NCBI GenBank assembly: GCA_001574975.1
Contig: KQ965845.1
Coordinates: forward strand, 87,451 to 151,450
Direction: 5' to 3'
Source: Gonapodya prolifera JEL478
Taxonomy: Eukaryota > Monoblepharomycota > Monoblepharidomycetes > Monoblepharidales > Gonapodyaceae
Length of the DNA stretch: 64,000 nt
Below are positions 21,391-32,261 of this stretch, in pieces. Both the position numbers and the translations under genes were made by a program. Below the pieces are notes generated by a model. That model was not told the DNA's origin, made no database searches, and worked only from the letters and a program-made list of their open reading frames with translations. Each line of letters begins with the position of its first letter. The stretch's first letter is position 1.

Positions 21391-22646
21391 ATGCCGTCTT
21401 CAACGAAACAAATGATTGCTCACTCCCGGGACCGGGCGCAGCATTGTTGGGGATCGACGTGCTGCCTGGAAACCAACAAGTTCCGCCCATCCGTCCCATC
21501 TCTGTCGCCGAAACTAGAATCCGCCATCGTCGAATGGATATGCGCCATCGGAACAGTGTCGCTCGCCTTCTCTTCGGGATCGTCGCACTTGCAGCAAGCG
21601 CTGAGACTACCTCGCGAAATCCCACAGCTGCACGTATCTGGCGACATGGCTACAGCAGCCATCACAGCTTGGAGACTATCCGTGGCGGATAGAGAGCTCT
21701 GGAGATCCCTCGCGATGCTGTGATTCTCGTCGACCTGTCCAATATGAACTCGGGGGTGTTACGACCGTGCATGCGACCGAACGAACGAAATAGCGCGCTT
21801 GAACATGAGATGTAGCAAGAACCAAGCACGCATTCGCGACCGCCTCCCGCGTTTTCTCTGGCCTTTCAGCCCTCAAGACACTGGCTGTGACTGACTGCGA
21901 CTTGGACTCTCTGTCATCTCTTGTCCACTTACACCTGGACAAGCTAGACTTGAGCGGGAACCCTTGGGACTCCTCGGGCAAATTTCTAGATGACATGCTA
22001 CCAATGAACCTCCTGGAGTGCTCCTTAAGGGGGAAATTCGCCTCGAAAGCTTTTACCTACAACGATGAAAGAATGGCCCCCCAAGCATGTCTATTCAACG
22101 GCGACAATCGATTTCAGAAGAAGCAAAAAGGCGGATACTCTTCGCAACTTGCTAAGAGGGCGGCTCCGTGTTGTGCCGACGGATTTGGCTACGAATTCGG
22201 GGCAGCCGGCAGTGGTGTATGCGGTGGAATGCCACTTGGAGTGGGTCATACGACCTCTCACTTCCAAGAACGACCGATGGGTCGTTTGTCCCGGCGAACC
22301 TCTGCGCAAGTGGATACGAACTTTGCTCTCCCTTGGAGCTTTACTCCATGATAACGACCACGCAATGCCAATCTAGCGTAGCCGGAAAGTACGCTGCACG
22401 CTTCTCTCACTGTATCCAGACCGTCTACTTGGCGAATAATGGGCAATGTTCGTACTCAGCCATTCGGAACGATTACCCCGGGCGTTACATTGCTCGGAAC
22501 CTGTCTGCTGTGAGTTGTCGTGCAATATCCCAGGATTTCGAAATGCGGTTTGGTATTGCAGCACTCGTCATGCTGGAGGCACGTCTGTCAGGTGCGGTAA
22601 CATGTCAATGCAAACTGGGATGTCTGGCGTCTTGCGTTGTTTGAGG
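21391..22646 (+). pseudogene. Leucine-rich-repeat-like remnant in several frames
   Basis: Protein-like blocks occur in changing frames: LPREIPQLHVSGDMATAAI near 21610, SALKTLAVTDCDLDSLSSLV and HLHLDKLDLSGNPWDSSGKF (21865-21990, typical LRR spacing), DTLRNLLRGRLRVVP with WVIRPLTSKNDRWVVCPGE (22120-22300), and a Cys-rich block ending at a canonical donor (22647, GTAAGT) that pairs with TTAG at 22722. Between the LRR blocks a stop and frame changes without splice signals are present. The exon before 22647 would splice to the mucin-like sequence that follows, giving an LRR protein with a Ser/Thr-rich stalk. I judge the gene degraded. Confidence 0.4.
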
Positions 22647-22722
22647 TAAGTGTTTCCCCCTTTCCATCAGACAGCGGTTTTGTTGCACTGACGTTTCACG
22701 ATCTCATGTTTCTCTCCTTAGA

Positions 22723-23280
22723 ATGCGCGTAACGACTTCGATGACAAAATCATCCACCACAAACTTTACACAAACCACGAGCGCAACACGAACAACAAGC
22801 ACAAATTCTCGAACCCCAACCATCGTCGACAACCTATCAGACCACTTCGAGCTCCACAACAAGTTTGACCACCTCAGACATCACAAGCCAAGCTCCGACC
22901 ACCAGCGAAACATTAACAATCGCCACAACCGACACCACATCAGAAACCCCAACATCCACTCAGACAACTTCAACATCTACCCATAGTCAAACTTTGACGG
23001 AAACTGAGACATCCACTCAGACATCAATCCTCTCTCAAACTACATCAGACACCACTTCGGAAACTCTAACGTCTACTGAGTCCACAAGCTAAACTCTGAC
23101 TCAAACAACCACTGATATCACCTCAACCACTTCAGAAACCCTTTCAACCACTTCTACAAGCGCAACATCATCTACTTCATCGCAAACGAAAACATCAACT
23201 ACATCTACTTTTACAACCAGTTTTACCACATCTTCTGCGACTCCGACTCGGACCACAACTGGAACCACGTCGCTTACCAC
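22723..23280 (+). pseudogene. Mucin-like Thr/Ser-rich sequence, frameshifted and stopped
   Basis: After the acceptor at 22722 the sequence reads MTKSSTTNFTQTTSATRTTS, changes frame near 22830, and continues as TTSSSTTSLTTSDITSQ and STQTTSTSTHSQTLTETETS to a TAA at 23090. It then resumes in the same frame as TLTQTTTDITSTTSETLSTT and TSFTTSSATPTRTTTG. The TAA sits where neighbouring repeats have CAA (AGCTAAACTCTG against AGTCAAACTTTG), a single C-to-T change. It would be an O-glycosylated surface or wall stalk. The far end runs into the antisense of the transporter remnant. Confidence 0.5.
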
Positions 23281-24335
23281 ACCCGACCCGCAGTTGATAG
23301 CGGTCAACAGCATCCTCCCCTCATTCATCAAAATCCACCGTATCACCCCCAGCCTCACCAAAGAACAGCGCATACGTGGGCGCATTGTCCAACAAGCTTG
23401 AGAGGCCACCCGATGCCCAGAAGTAGTGGGTTGGGGTCGTGACGGCGGACACGAGCCATCCGAGTGAACTTAATTTTTTTCATGTATCCTGGAACCCGCT
23501 GGTTCGGAAGTCAAAGGGGGAAGTGAATGGGCAGTGACGCACGAGAACGCAACTGACCCGACACGATCACATCGGCAACGATGAGTAGAAGAAGGGCAAC
23601 GTTGAGTAGTCCCACCTCTTTGAGCTGCGCATTGGTGTGCAGCGCGAGGGTTACATAAAAGGTGATGATTGAGTCACGGTTGCACGTCAGCCAAGGGCAC
23701 GAATATGGAACACACACCGACTCGACCTCCAGCACCTCCTCCTTAACTTCTTCCACCTCATCTTGCACAAAATGGGTCAAATCGCCGACATCACCCTCTT
23801 TGCCCGCGTGATCTCCCTGTTCCTCTTTCTTGTCCGCGACCAACAACCCCGTCCGGTCGGAAAGTGTACCGACGACCGAGTACCGCGATAGCGGCGATAA
23901 GTGAATGGTAGCGTCGGATGTCACTGTCCCTGAGGATTCATGGTGGCTGTCGTCGAACAAGAGTCCTTTGGAGAGGCTTCCAGGGTTTCATCGGGCGTGG
24001 GGGTTCTCGCACCTACGTCTGACTTCGATACGTCCTCCTTGGCGTCGCCTGCTGGCTTAACTTGCACGTGTTGGAACAGTATAATTGCCTCGTTTCAAAC
24101 AACACCATGTACCAGCACGATCCTTACCTCCCCCACCACCGGCTCCACATCCCCGCTCTCCTCGGCCGCACGATGTCCCTCCCTCCTCCACAACACCACG
24201 TCGACCGCAAAGTACACCACCGTGACGACCCCGGCGGTGAGCAGGAAGGGCAATATGGTGTTTGTGAGCGGCCAGAAGAAGTCGACGCCGCGGAGGAACC
24301 CGATGAAGACGGGCGGGTCGCCGACTGTGGGTGGG
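23270..24335 (-). pseudogene. C-terminal half of an anion/Na+ transporter gene
   Basis: Blocks in order on the minus strand resemble the citrate/arsenite (IT superfamily, 'sodium:proton antiporter') permeases: GDPPVFIGFLRGVDFFWPL with a following hydrophobic helix (VVTVVYFAVDVVLWRR); an acidic loop; LKEVGLLNVALLLLIVADVI; TPTHYFWASGGLSSLLDNAP followed by TYALFFGEAG; and RMLLTAINCGSG, where homology stops at the mucin-like sequence. The helix ending LWRR and the acidic loop lie in different frames with no splice site between them, so at least one frameshift is present. The N-terminal half lies on the opposite strand at 24785-25232. The order of helices agrees with the family, but the middle helices are missing. 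Confidence 0.55.
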
Positions 24336-24784
24336 CGGGGGGGAAGTGGGGTGAGTGAGGGATGTATGTCAGAGGGTCGTGGAATGAGGGGAGGTAGTCG
24401 AGGATGAGGCTGGGTGGCGGGAGGAGCAGGGATTGAGAGATGGGGGGGAATTGGGATGTGGTGATGAGGAGCGAACGTGAGTATTGGGAGGGAATGCGAG
24501 AGGAGCAGGTATGGTTGAGACAGTCACCCCGCCTCGAGAGAAATGATATGGCGATAACATCCCCAACGCAAAACGCACGCAACACGGAGTCGCACGAGTC
24601 ATCGCACGCTGAGGATGGCTGCTGCGACGGGTGCGCTCCATGCCCGCGCGGGCGTCGACGGCGCTGACACTGGCGCGCGGGTGGGAGTCCTCGTCCGCGC
24701 CTTTCGTTTCAAGCACTCGTGAGCGAACCCTCGCACCCGCTCACCGCACTCTCTGCGATGCTGCGATCTGCCCTGTCCAAAAAG

Positions 24785-25232
24785 AAATCTGTCCATCGGA
24801 TACGCTGTCCGTGAGTGGCTCGTCCGCATCCCCCTCCTCAACCACTCGCCGGCATTGCTCACACCGTATCCTGTCACTGACCACTTGTCACCCCTCCCAG
24901 CCTTTCTCGGCATGCTACTCTCAATCGCCATCGGTCCACTGGCGATCCCACATCTCTGGGAGCACTGGTACCCGCTCTTCACGGCAGTGTGGGCGCTTGC
25001 TTTTGTATGTTGCCCTGTTGACCTTGTCAAACGACTCATTCGGATTGTAAATTCAACGTACCTCTTGTCAACATCTTCTTCTTCCTCTGGAAGTTCATCC
25101 CGTTTGCTGTCCAATGTGAGATTCGTCTTCTGTTTCCCCGATTTGATTGGCGTGACTTTCAATATCCACTTTGCCCCTTTCGCGCCCACACCTAGACGGC
25201 ATCACGTTCGCCCTTTACGAAGTAGTCCACGC
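24785..25232 (+). pseudogene. N-terminal half of the same transporter, inverted
   Basis: The plus strand reads NLSIGYAV, an intron (24811-24900, GTGAGT to CAG), FLGMLLSIAIGPLAIPHLWE and HWYPLFTAVWALAF, then VNIFFFLWKFIPFAVQ and, after another intron, DGITFALYEVVHA before a GTAAGC. LSIA-x3-LAxPHxWxHxY and WALAF are hallmarks of the first helices in the citrate/arsenite permease group, and a YE-x2-HA segment is expected just before the third helix. Nothing after 25232 continues it. Together with the minus-strand half this looks like one gene broken by an inversion that lost its central exons; an assembly error is the alternative. Confidence 0.5.
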
Positions 25233-25482
25233 GTAAGCACCCTGTTGTGTGCGTGCGACTAGACAAAGACAGCACCACGTTTTGGCGTGAAGCGGGCGGT
25301 TACGGTCAGGCACTTCGGGTGAGGCCGGAGACTGGGACAGAAATTTCTCGATAAGGAAGTTTGCAGAGGTAGTTCTCAAGACCCCTCGCTCTTGATCCTG
25401 TTGTCCCTGATGTCCAGCCCAAGAAAACCGACCGCCATGAACTTGGTATTGAAACCACCTCCCTCCACCAACCACACCGAAA

Positions 25483-26287
25483 ATGACCCGCATCACCACC
25501 CTTTTCCTCCTCATCGCCGCCATCACCGCGCTGATGGTCCACCAGTCCCATGCCTTCGTCGACGTCATCCGGGACGCCGCGCTCGAGGCCGCGGATAAAG
25601 TGCCCTGCCCTGCAAATCACCCATATCGTTGGGACAAGCGGTATTGCATAAAGCCGAATTGCCCTACTGTTGCGGGGGTGCAGTATGATGACGATGGGCT
25701 TTGTGAGTTACGGGTGCAGTTAATTACGCGATGGGGGATCACCCGCTTACTATAACCCTCGACGGGATACCGGTTTCAGATTGTGTTGAAAATTGTCCGC
25801 CCGGATGGAGGGGTGATGGTGTCCAGTGCAGGTTGGATCTTCACGTGTACAGTGAGTGATGATCCATGTGGACTGCTGGGTTCGGTCTTGAATGAGCTCA
25901 CTAATACTCTCTAAGTCTCGTCTTTACGCAACTTTTCGACGCACTGCATCCTGTCGTCGAATACTCCCAGCCAAAGGATGGTGAGTACAGAGTTTCGAAA
26001 ATCCCTCTTATTCCTCGCCTACTCTCCACATAATTCTCACCCCCCTCCACCCCCATCCCACCACCCAGCTGCTGCACGCTCTTTACCAAATTCTGCTGCG
26101 ATAACTGCAACTCCGGCTACGTCGACGACGGGTGCACCTGCCGCCGCCCGCCGCAGAGCCGCAAGCAAAAGCGGTTTGTGAGGGAGAAGTGGGATAAGGC
26201 AAAGAATGTGATTGAGCCCCCAAGTGAGTTGGCCGTTGGGTGTGAGATAAGGTGGAAAGGCGAGCCTGACTGGAACGTGCCGTGTGG
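25483..26287 (+). CDS. Secreted Cys-rich (EGF-like) small protein, model incomplete
   Basis: The first exon (ATG 25483) encodes a clear signal peptide (RITTLFLLIAAITALMVHQS, then HA) and a Cys-spaced stretch (PCPANHPYRW, YCIKPNCPTVAG), with donor GTGAGT at about 25703. A second exon (about 25781-25851) gives YCVENCPPGWRGDGVQCR, an EGF-like pattern. A further exon of 65 bases (25916-25980) and a last Cys-rich exon (about 26070-26225: CCTLFTKFCCDNCNSGYVDD, GCTCRRPP) follow, all bounded by good splice sites. The phase between the third and fourth exons does not close, so one boundary is wrong or a base is lost. It is probably an extracellular matrix-binding or effector-like protein; no family is named. 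Confidence 0.5.
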
Positions 26288-26851
26288 TGCAGCCCCGCCT
26301 CACTGATACGTGTTTCGGTTCGATACCGTTTTGACGTCATTGGTGCGCGCGATGCTCACGTAACTTTGGAGCTGCTGTTGTCGATAATATCCAGTCAAAA
26401 CTGTCAACTGTCATGGGATGTAAAAGCGGCATGTGGCAATGATTTAACAATGTAAGGCTCGCCTGTAAATGAACTTCAAATCATTTGGTCCCCACACAGG
26501 CCATGTCCGGGGTGAATTGATGATCCATCGCTCTTCACACTCCACGGACATGATGCTGTGTGAAAAGAACGATCGCAAGGGGCTATTAGTACGCTCATAC
26601 GGTATTTGGGTAGGATGGGGCGAAGAGATGAAAGCCGTCGTGAGGCAGCCTGACATTCACGCGCGCAGGTGCCCTTGGCAACATGATGTAATACTTTGAT
26701 CAAGGACACATAACACGTGACTTGCACCGATTGATTACGGAACACACATCGTTCGCAATTATATTGATACTTCTACCGCTTATACAGCACTCTTCTTGTA
26801 ATCAATACACACCGACATTAGCTGCAATCTACCAACATCTTCTTTCTTCAA
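26288..26851. other. Intergenic, nothing recognised
   Basis: No exon on either strand reads as protein and there is no repeat of note. Confidence 0.4.
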
Positions 26852-27889
26852 ATGACAATCTCGAACGATAGGGGTCTACTTGAGTGAGTTATATTACCAC
26901 CAGAATCTTCCATTTACGTCGGCTGACTAATCTCTCTCCGCAATATGCAGTTTACGGGGCCAACCGCGGCGTCGGGCTCGGCCTCGCACCTGCGCTCATT
27001 GACAAACCGAACACGACCGTGTTCGCCGGTGCCGGCGACGCCCTCCTCTGAACGCCAAGGCTCTCATCAAACTGCAAGCAAGTCACTCAAGTTGACTTCA
27101 GCGAATGTCGAGGACTATGCAGCGGCAGTGGCTGAGATAAGACGCATAGCGGGACGACTTGATGTGGTGATTGCTAATGCTGTAATTCGTTTGGCTTTGG
27201 GCGGGGTCAAGGATCCGGACTGAGTCAAAACCTCGTTCGGTGTACATGCCTCTTCAGGGTATCGCCAAGTGATGGGCTCAATTGACATAACCCCCCTCGA
27301 GGACTACCGCGAGCACTGGGAAGTCAACACTCTGTGACCCCCTCGTCCTTTGGCAAGCAGTGTCCAATCTTCTACGCGCGAGCGCGACAAAGGAACCATA
27401 CTTCGGGGTGGTCTCCTCGGCAGCGGGAAGCATTGGGAACTATTTGATTTGAAAGCGTCGGCTTAGTGGGTGCTCGATTTCTGAACTCTTCTTGGGTGCG
27501 AGGTTGCGACAACGTTTTCAAACCCGCAGTGGGTCCTCCAAAGCAGCAGTCAACTTCCAAAGCCCTGCACGTGGAACACGAAGCGGAGAGCCTCGTCGCA
27601 ACTGCCATTCATCCTGGATGGGCGGAGACTGATATGTGAGTTCTCACATCGGTATTGGTAATTCTTCGTTGCTGTTCCAACTAAAAGCACACCGGTCCAA
27701 AGGGGCAACTACGCAGCCAAAGCAGCCGGCCTTCCCCAAGCTCCCGTAACACTGGAAGCAAGCATCACCGGGTTGCTTCCACATATTGAGGGCGCCACGA
27801 GGTTGGCGAAGGGAGGAAAGTCCTTGAATTTCAGCACGAAGAGTGGTGAAATGGCGTGGGATTTTCATACAGAGGAGTTGGTGTGGTAG
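26852..27889 (+). pseudogene. Short-chain dehydrogenase pseudogene
   Basis: Recognisable blocks of a classical NAD(P)-dependent SDR are scattered over frames. YGANRGVGLGLAPALIDKPN and TTVFAGAG (cofactor loop, then a TGA at 27049); VEDYAAAVAEIRRIAGRLDV and VIANA (27107-27183); HWEVNTL, SNLLRAS, GVVSSAAGSIGNYL (Ser of the active site, then a stop); SKAAVNF, then KALHVEHEAESLVATAIHPG and WAETDM; and finally TLEASITGLLPHIEGATRLA to a stop at 27887. At least four frame changes or stops separate them. It is unrelated in detail to the intact dehydrogenase at 6743-8166 (this one is the ANRGxGL/IANAG subgroup). Not expected to be functional. Confidence 0.75.
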
Positions 27890-28084
27890 ATCACTTAGCT
27901 TCGAGTATGATATTGATATTCTTATGCCCGCTTTCACTATATTCAGATGGGAATTCAAAACCAGCCCAACAAAACTATGAGTGTGCTGTGGCCTTCCCAG
28001 GGAGCAGGGGCAACCGAGATCTTCGTCGTCACATCATTCGTTCGCTCCTAGTCACCAATCGCTCCACCAGGCCAGCCACTCGAC

Positions 28085-28423
28085 ATGACGAACTCAACTG
28101 TCGGCTTTCCAATCACACTTCCTCAACACATTCCGCTCTCCTACGAGGCTGAAGTGACATTCACACCGCAATCAACGGCACTATTTCTTGCACTGAGTTT
28201 CGTGTCCAAGGCATCTTCGGAAATTGCGGTCCCGAGGTTGTGGCCGAATGCGTGGAGACAGCTGACCGACACATCCAGGAGAGCGAAAGCGATTTCAAAT
28301 ACCCATCATGCGAGTGTACGGCCTTGGGCGATGTATGTGAAAAGAGAATGTGATCCCTGGCCTGTCTCCGTTATAATGATTTCAGATCTTGGTCTTGACT
28401 TGTCTGTTGTGGTAACAGCTTAG
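28085..28423 (+). CDS. Hypothetical protein, 112 residues
   Basis: An ATG-initiated open frame (MTNSTVGFPITLPQHIPLSY) with an amphipathic middle (TALFLALSFVSKASSEIA) and no recognised domain. No splice partners were found up- or downstream. It stands between a pseudogene and a receptor gene in a poorly conserved stretch, so it may be chance. Confidence 0.2.
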   Translation: MTNSTVGFPITLPQHIPLSYEAEVTFTPQSTALFLALSFVSKASSEIAVPRLWPNAWRQLTDTSRRAKAISNTHHASVRPWAMYVKRECDPWPVSVIMISDLGLDLSVVVTA

Positions 28424-29446
28424 CTTTGCCAGGGGAGTATTCTTCGAGGCACCAACGCCCTGGATGGTTGCGAGCTTGCGGCAAATAGGAATCCTCTCTG
28501 GCACGCACTATCTTGTTGAGATGAACAAATCTGGACTCTTTGCCAGCCCACTTTCGGTGCGTGAACCGCATTTCACACACTGTCTTTTAAACAACGGAGC
28601 TAACTACCAATCAATGCAAAAGAACCTCCATCACGGATCCGGCCTACGTCGGAATTATCCACGCTTCGCTGTCGCAATTGTCCGAGATTGGACTGTTCGA
28701 GTGTGAGCTGAGATCGCTTGTTCCCAAACTCCCAGTATGGAGCAAGAATCCTCGCACTCGTGACCTATCTAATTCCCCTCGTCAAAATCCCATGTCAGGT
28801 CTACCCCGGTTACGTCTGGTGGTTTGAATTACGTTCATTGCACATGAGCGCGTTGGTACATCTTTCTGGTACGTTCATCACCCCGCCCAAGTTCAAACCA
28901 ACATTGTCTATTGACGGGATGTGCCCTGCTTCACCCAGTTGATGCAATCTCGGTGATGGGAGTAATGTTGATGCTGCCACTTCAGATGTACCATTGCATG
29001 TTCTTACTCAACCTGTATCGCAGAGCCGTAAAAAAGCGCGTTCACTTCTAATTATTCCCGATGACTAATATACTGATTGCTTTGAGAGGCTAGACCCCGT
29101 CGTGTCTGGCAGCACATTTTCCAAACACTTCTTTCCACGATTCCACCGAATATCAAACGAAAGGATGTTCGACTTTCAGTCTTTCTCCACCGAGAAACTT
29201 TCCCGTCGCTTTTGATGCAAGATATGAGCGGCATCGGCTCTTTTCTTAATCCGCCCCCCTTCGTGCCAGCGAGCGAACAGAAAGCAACGGCCGATTGGAA
29301 GAGTGACTGGCGGACATGATTGTTACCGATGTCTAGCATAAGGGACCCGCAGACCGGTGCCCGGATGCTGCGAAGCTGCCTGTCGGAGATTCGACCACGT
29401 CACTCACTCCCGCGATCGCATCCCGTCGTTCATCTAACGGTCCATC
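28424..29446. other. No supported gene; 5' region of the receptor gene
   Basis: Short protein-like pieces occur (for example DPAYVGIIHASLSQLSEIGL near 28640) but lack start, splice or domain context. The last few hundred bases are the presumed promoter of the receptor gene. Confidence 0.35.
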
Positions 29447-32096
29447 ATGAACACATCAGGAGCCAGCATCAACAAATCGGACGATGGCAAGAGTCTGGGG
29501 CAGGGGCAAGATGCCGAGAAGCCTGCAGGCCCTAGTCGGAGATGCAGCATCCCGCTGAGGATCGCCATTACAGCGATGATATTCCTCGAGTAGGTGTATG
29601 TGCATATGCTTCATCGAACAGACGGTGATGCCTCGTCGCCAGTGTTGCGATCATAGCCATAAGTCTGACGGTTGTCTCGGTGACATCGACTCGCTCATCG
29701 AATGCAGATGCAATTACTCAAGGTAGCTGAATGCTTTGCAGTAACCACGAATATAGTACTCATCTCTTGCTCATCGCAGGAACGAAGAGTATTACTGATC
29801 TTGCAAAGGTCATTCAGCAGGGAGCATCCCGCTCTGTGTGGACACAAATGGGTAAGTGCTACTCATAACGTGAATGATAACGGGTCGAACCACTAACCGC
29901 CCTTGAACCCTCCAAAATCTAGATACTTATCTGAACAAAGTGAGTTTGGAATCACATTCGCCCTACAAAACAACATTTACTTCACCGCACACACTCTTTC
30001 TAGATTGAACAGTTAGCTCGCAATACCCAGGGTCTTGTCACACGGGGTGTCGTCAAGTACGACGACTTTGAGTATGTTGTCTTTCTTTTTGTGGTGCGTC
30101 AAATTTCGGGTGATTAACCAGCTCCCATGCGTTACCTCGTTCAGATCAATGCCGTTGCACATGTACACAAACCTTCGCGCCGTGGACGTCACCATCCAGT
30201 ACTACATGTACTACATGAACGACACCCAAGAAATGCTTGGAATCGGACCTGTTTACCCTACCACGTTGTCACCAAGTGAGTGTAAAGTGTTTTGGTTCTC
30301 ATATAAGAGGAATCTCACCCATAAGTACGCTTGAAAGCTCCGTCTTTCTACTTCTCCATGTATATGACATATAACAGGACTTGTGCGACCTTGTGTCCGA
30401 ATACCACGACGAACGGCAGGTGAGTGACCGCGTCTTACTTGTGTCCAAGTAAATATTCACGCACACCTCTCTCAAAGATCCGTCCAGTATAAGCTCCAAG
30501 AATCTGCTAGCGGCACTTTGAGTATAAACTCTCTGTACTCACAAGTGAGTTTCAACTGGTTTATGTTCACCAGGTCAGGCATCATTGACAAACAAATGAC
30601 TCGACCGCCGCTGTGGCCCGTGTACTCGTGTCCAGTCTGTGCCATATCTACAATTGTGGAACAGGTAGGCCCAGATTACTTCACATGTCTCAATAGTCTG
30701 TAACCATTCTTCTGATGCAACTTACAAAATTGGAAATAGGCCCTGGTACTTTGATCAACTCCCAAAAGACAAATACGTCTTCGTCGACCCATACTTCACC
30801 ATCGGCAACGATTTGGACCCTGTCCGGATCGTACAATCACTCTCGTATTCTATTTGGGACCAGACGAACACGTTCCGTGCATGCGGGATCGTGCTGTTCA
30901 GCACATTACACTTTACAACCATCCTCGAGGACTTGAAGACGACCAGTACTCCAAACACGCTGTTCTATATCCTGACGCTCAATGGACAGATTTTGGGTAT
31001 GACGGGTCTCGGAGTGATGACGAACACTGGCATTTCGGTAAGTTTGCATTGCCTTTTGAGGTCGACCACTTGTCTTGCTTGGTACCTAAACCGAACTTCT
31101 GAACTTCTCAAGCCCCTGATCAAACAAAACGCCGACGGTTCTTACAGTCTCAGAAACATCTTCGACATCACCTTCGAGGCCAACCCTCTCTTCAACACCT
31201 CTGCTCGAACCATCTACGCAGCTTCAGGAAACAACCTCACTCGCGCCGCCGAGGGTCAATACTACGCCAATGACTTTTTGTTCCAAATGACCAAGTATAC
31301 CAAGAATGGATACACCTGGCTCATTGTCAGTGGCGCTGTGAGTGTAGCATGAAGTACAAGATCCCTTCGAGGATCTGGCACTAATTTGCTTTTGCATCTG
31401 CCTCCAGCCGGCGTCAGATTACCTGGCTGATACCATGCAATTACAATCACGCCTCGCTGACCAACTTCTGGCCACAAGCCGCAACGTCATCATCATCGGT
31501 AAGGACACATGCAACCATTCGAAAATCCCAGAAAAGTAAAAGTAGCACATACTCATAACCCCAGCCGTTGTCCTTGTCTTGGTTATGATCGCCATCAGCT
31601 ACACCTTCACCGAGTTCGCCATTCTCAGACCGTTCCACTTCATGCTTATCGTCATGGATAAAGGTACGCACACCGCGCTGTTACATCTCCCCCGGGCAGC
31701 AAGTTTACACATACTGGCCCCCACCCCTCCAGCAACCAAGTTCGACTTCTCGCTCGTCCGCGACGGTAGCTTGCAGAAGAAGTCAGTTTCCCACATGACC
31801 GAGATCCAAAACATCCAAGGCCACTTCTTGACCATGTTGACGGCATTCTCGGATGCGATCAAGAGTGAGTCTTTGTTTTTCGACGTGGCTCCACGCTGGC
31901 CGGTGTTTTCACACACCACACACCGAATTTCTTTGCTTGACCAGAAAACCGCGCACTTATCGGTGGCAAGACGACCAGCAGTAATCATACGAGCGGTGTG
32001 CCCACCTCAAGTAACACCCAAGCGACAACTGCGATGTCGTCCAACGTGCCCCCACAGCCGGGCAAGGCGAGGCGGCAGAATACGATACCCGAATAG
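29447..32096 (+). CDS. dCache-type membrane receptor without effector domain
   Basis: Fifteen exons (29447-29589, 29643-29722, 29780-29851, 29923-29939, 30004-30071, 30145-30275, 30338-30419, 30478-30544, 30636-30664, 30740-31037, 31113-31337, 31408-31498, 31565-31663, 31733-31864, 31945-32096) keep phase throughout and give 561 residues. The first transmembrane helix is at about 38-64 (IPLRIAITAMIFLDVAIIAI), followed by an ectodomain of about 365 residues and a second helix at about 430-452 (VVLVLVMIAISYTFTEFAIL). In the ectodomain RPWYFDQLPKDKYVFVDPYF, the following IGNDLDPVRIVQSLS and FYILTLNGQILGM match the WY...DPY...YLLDxxG pattern of double-Cache sensors, which bind small ligands. The cytoplasmic part has a helix of the kind linking sensors to cyclases or kinases (EIQNIQGHFLTMLTAFSDAI, KKNRALIGG) but ends with a Ser/Thr-rich tail and no catalytic domain. 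It converges with PRP19 (166 bases apart). Confidence 0.85.
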
Positions 32097-32261
32097 ACGA
32101 TCACAAACACAGAGTTCGATATGAATAGATTGTATTGTGCAACCTGTGTCTTCATGAGAAGGCTCATACGGATCTGTCGGACGCATTGTTCCCCTCCCGC
32201 CCGCTCAAATCCACAGCACGCTCTCCAACGCCATCCTCTCACGCGTCTCATCCCCCAAACT

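Noticed and set aside
24599-25189. Minus-strand open frame of 196 codons
   Set aside because: It lies antisense to the transporter N-terminal exons, which have family motifs and splice sites.
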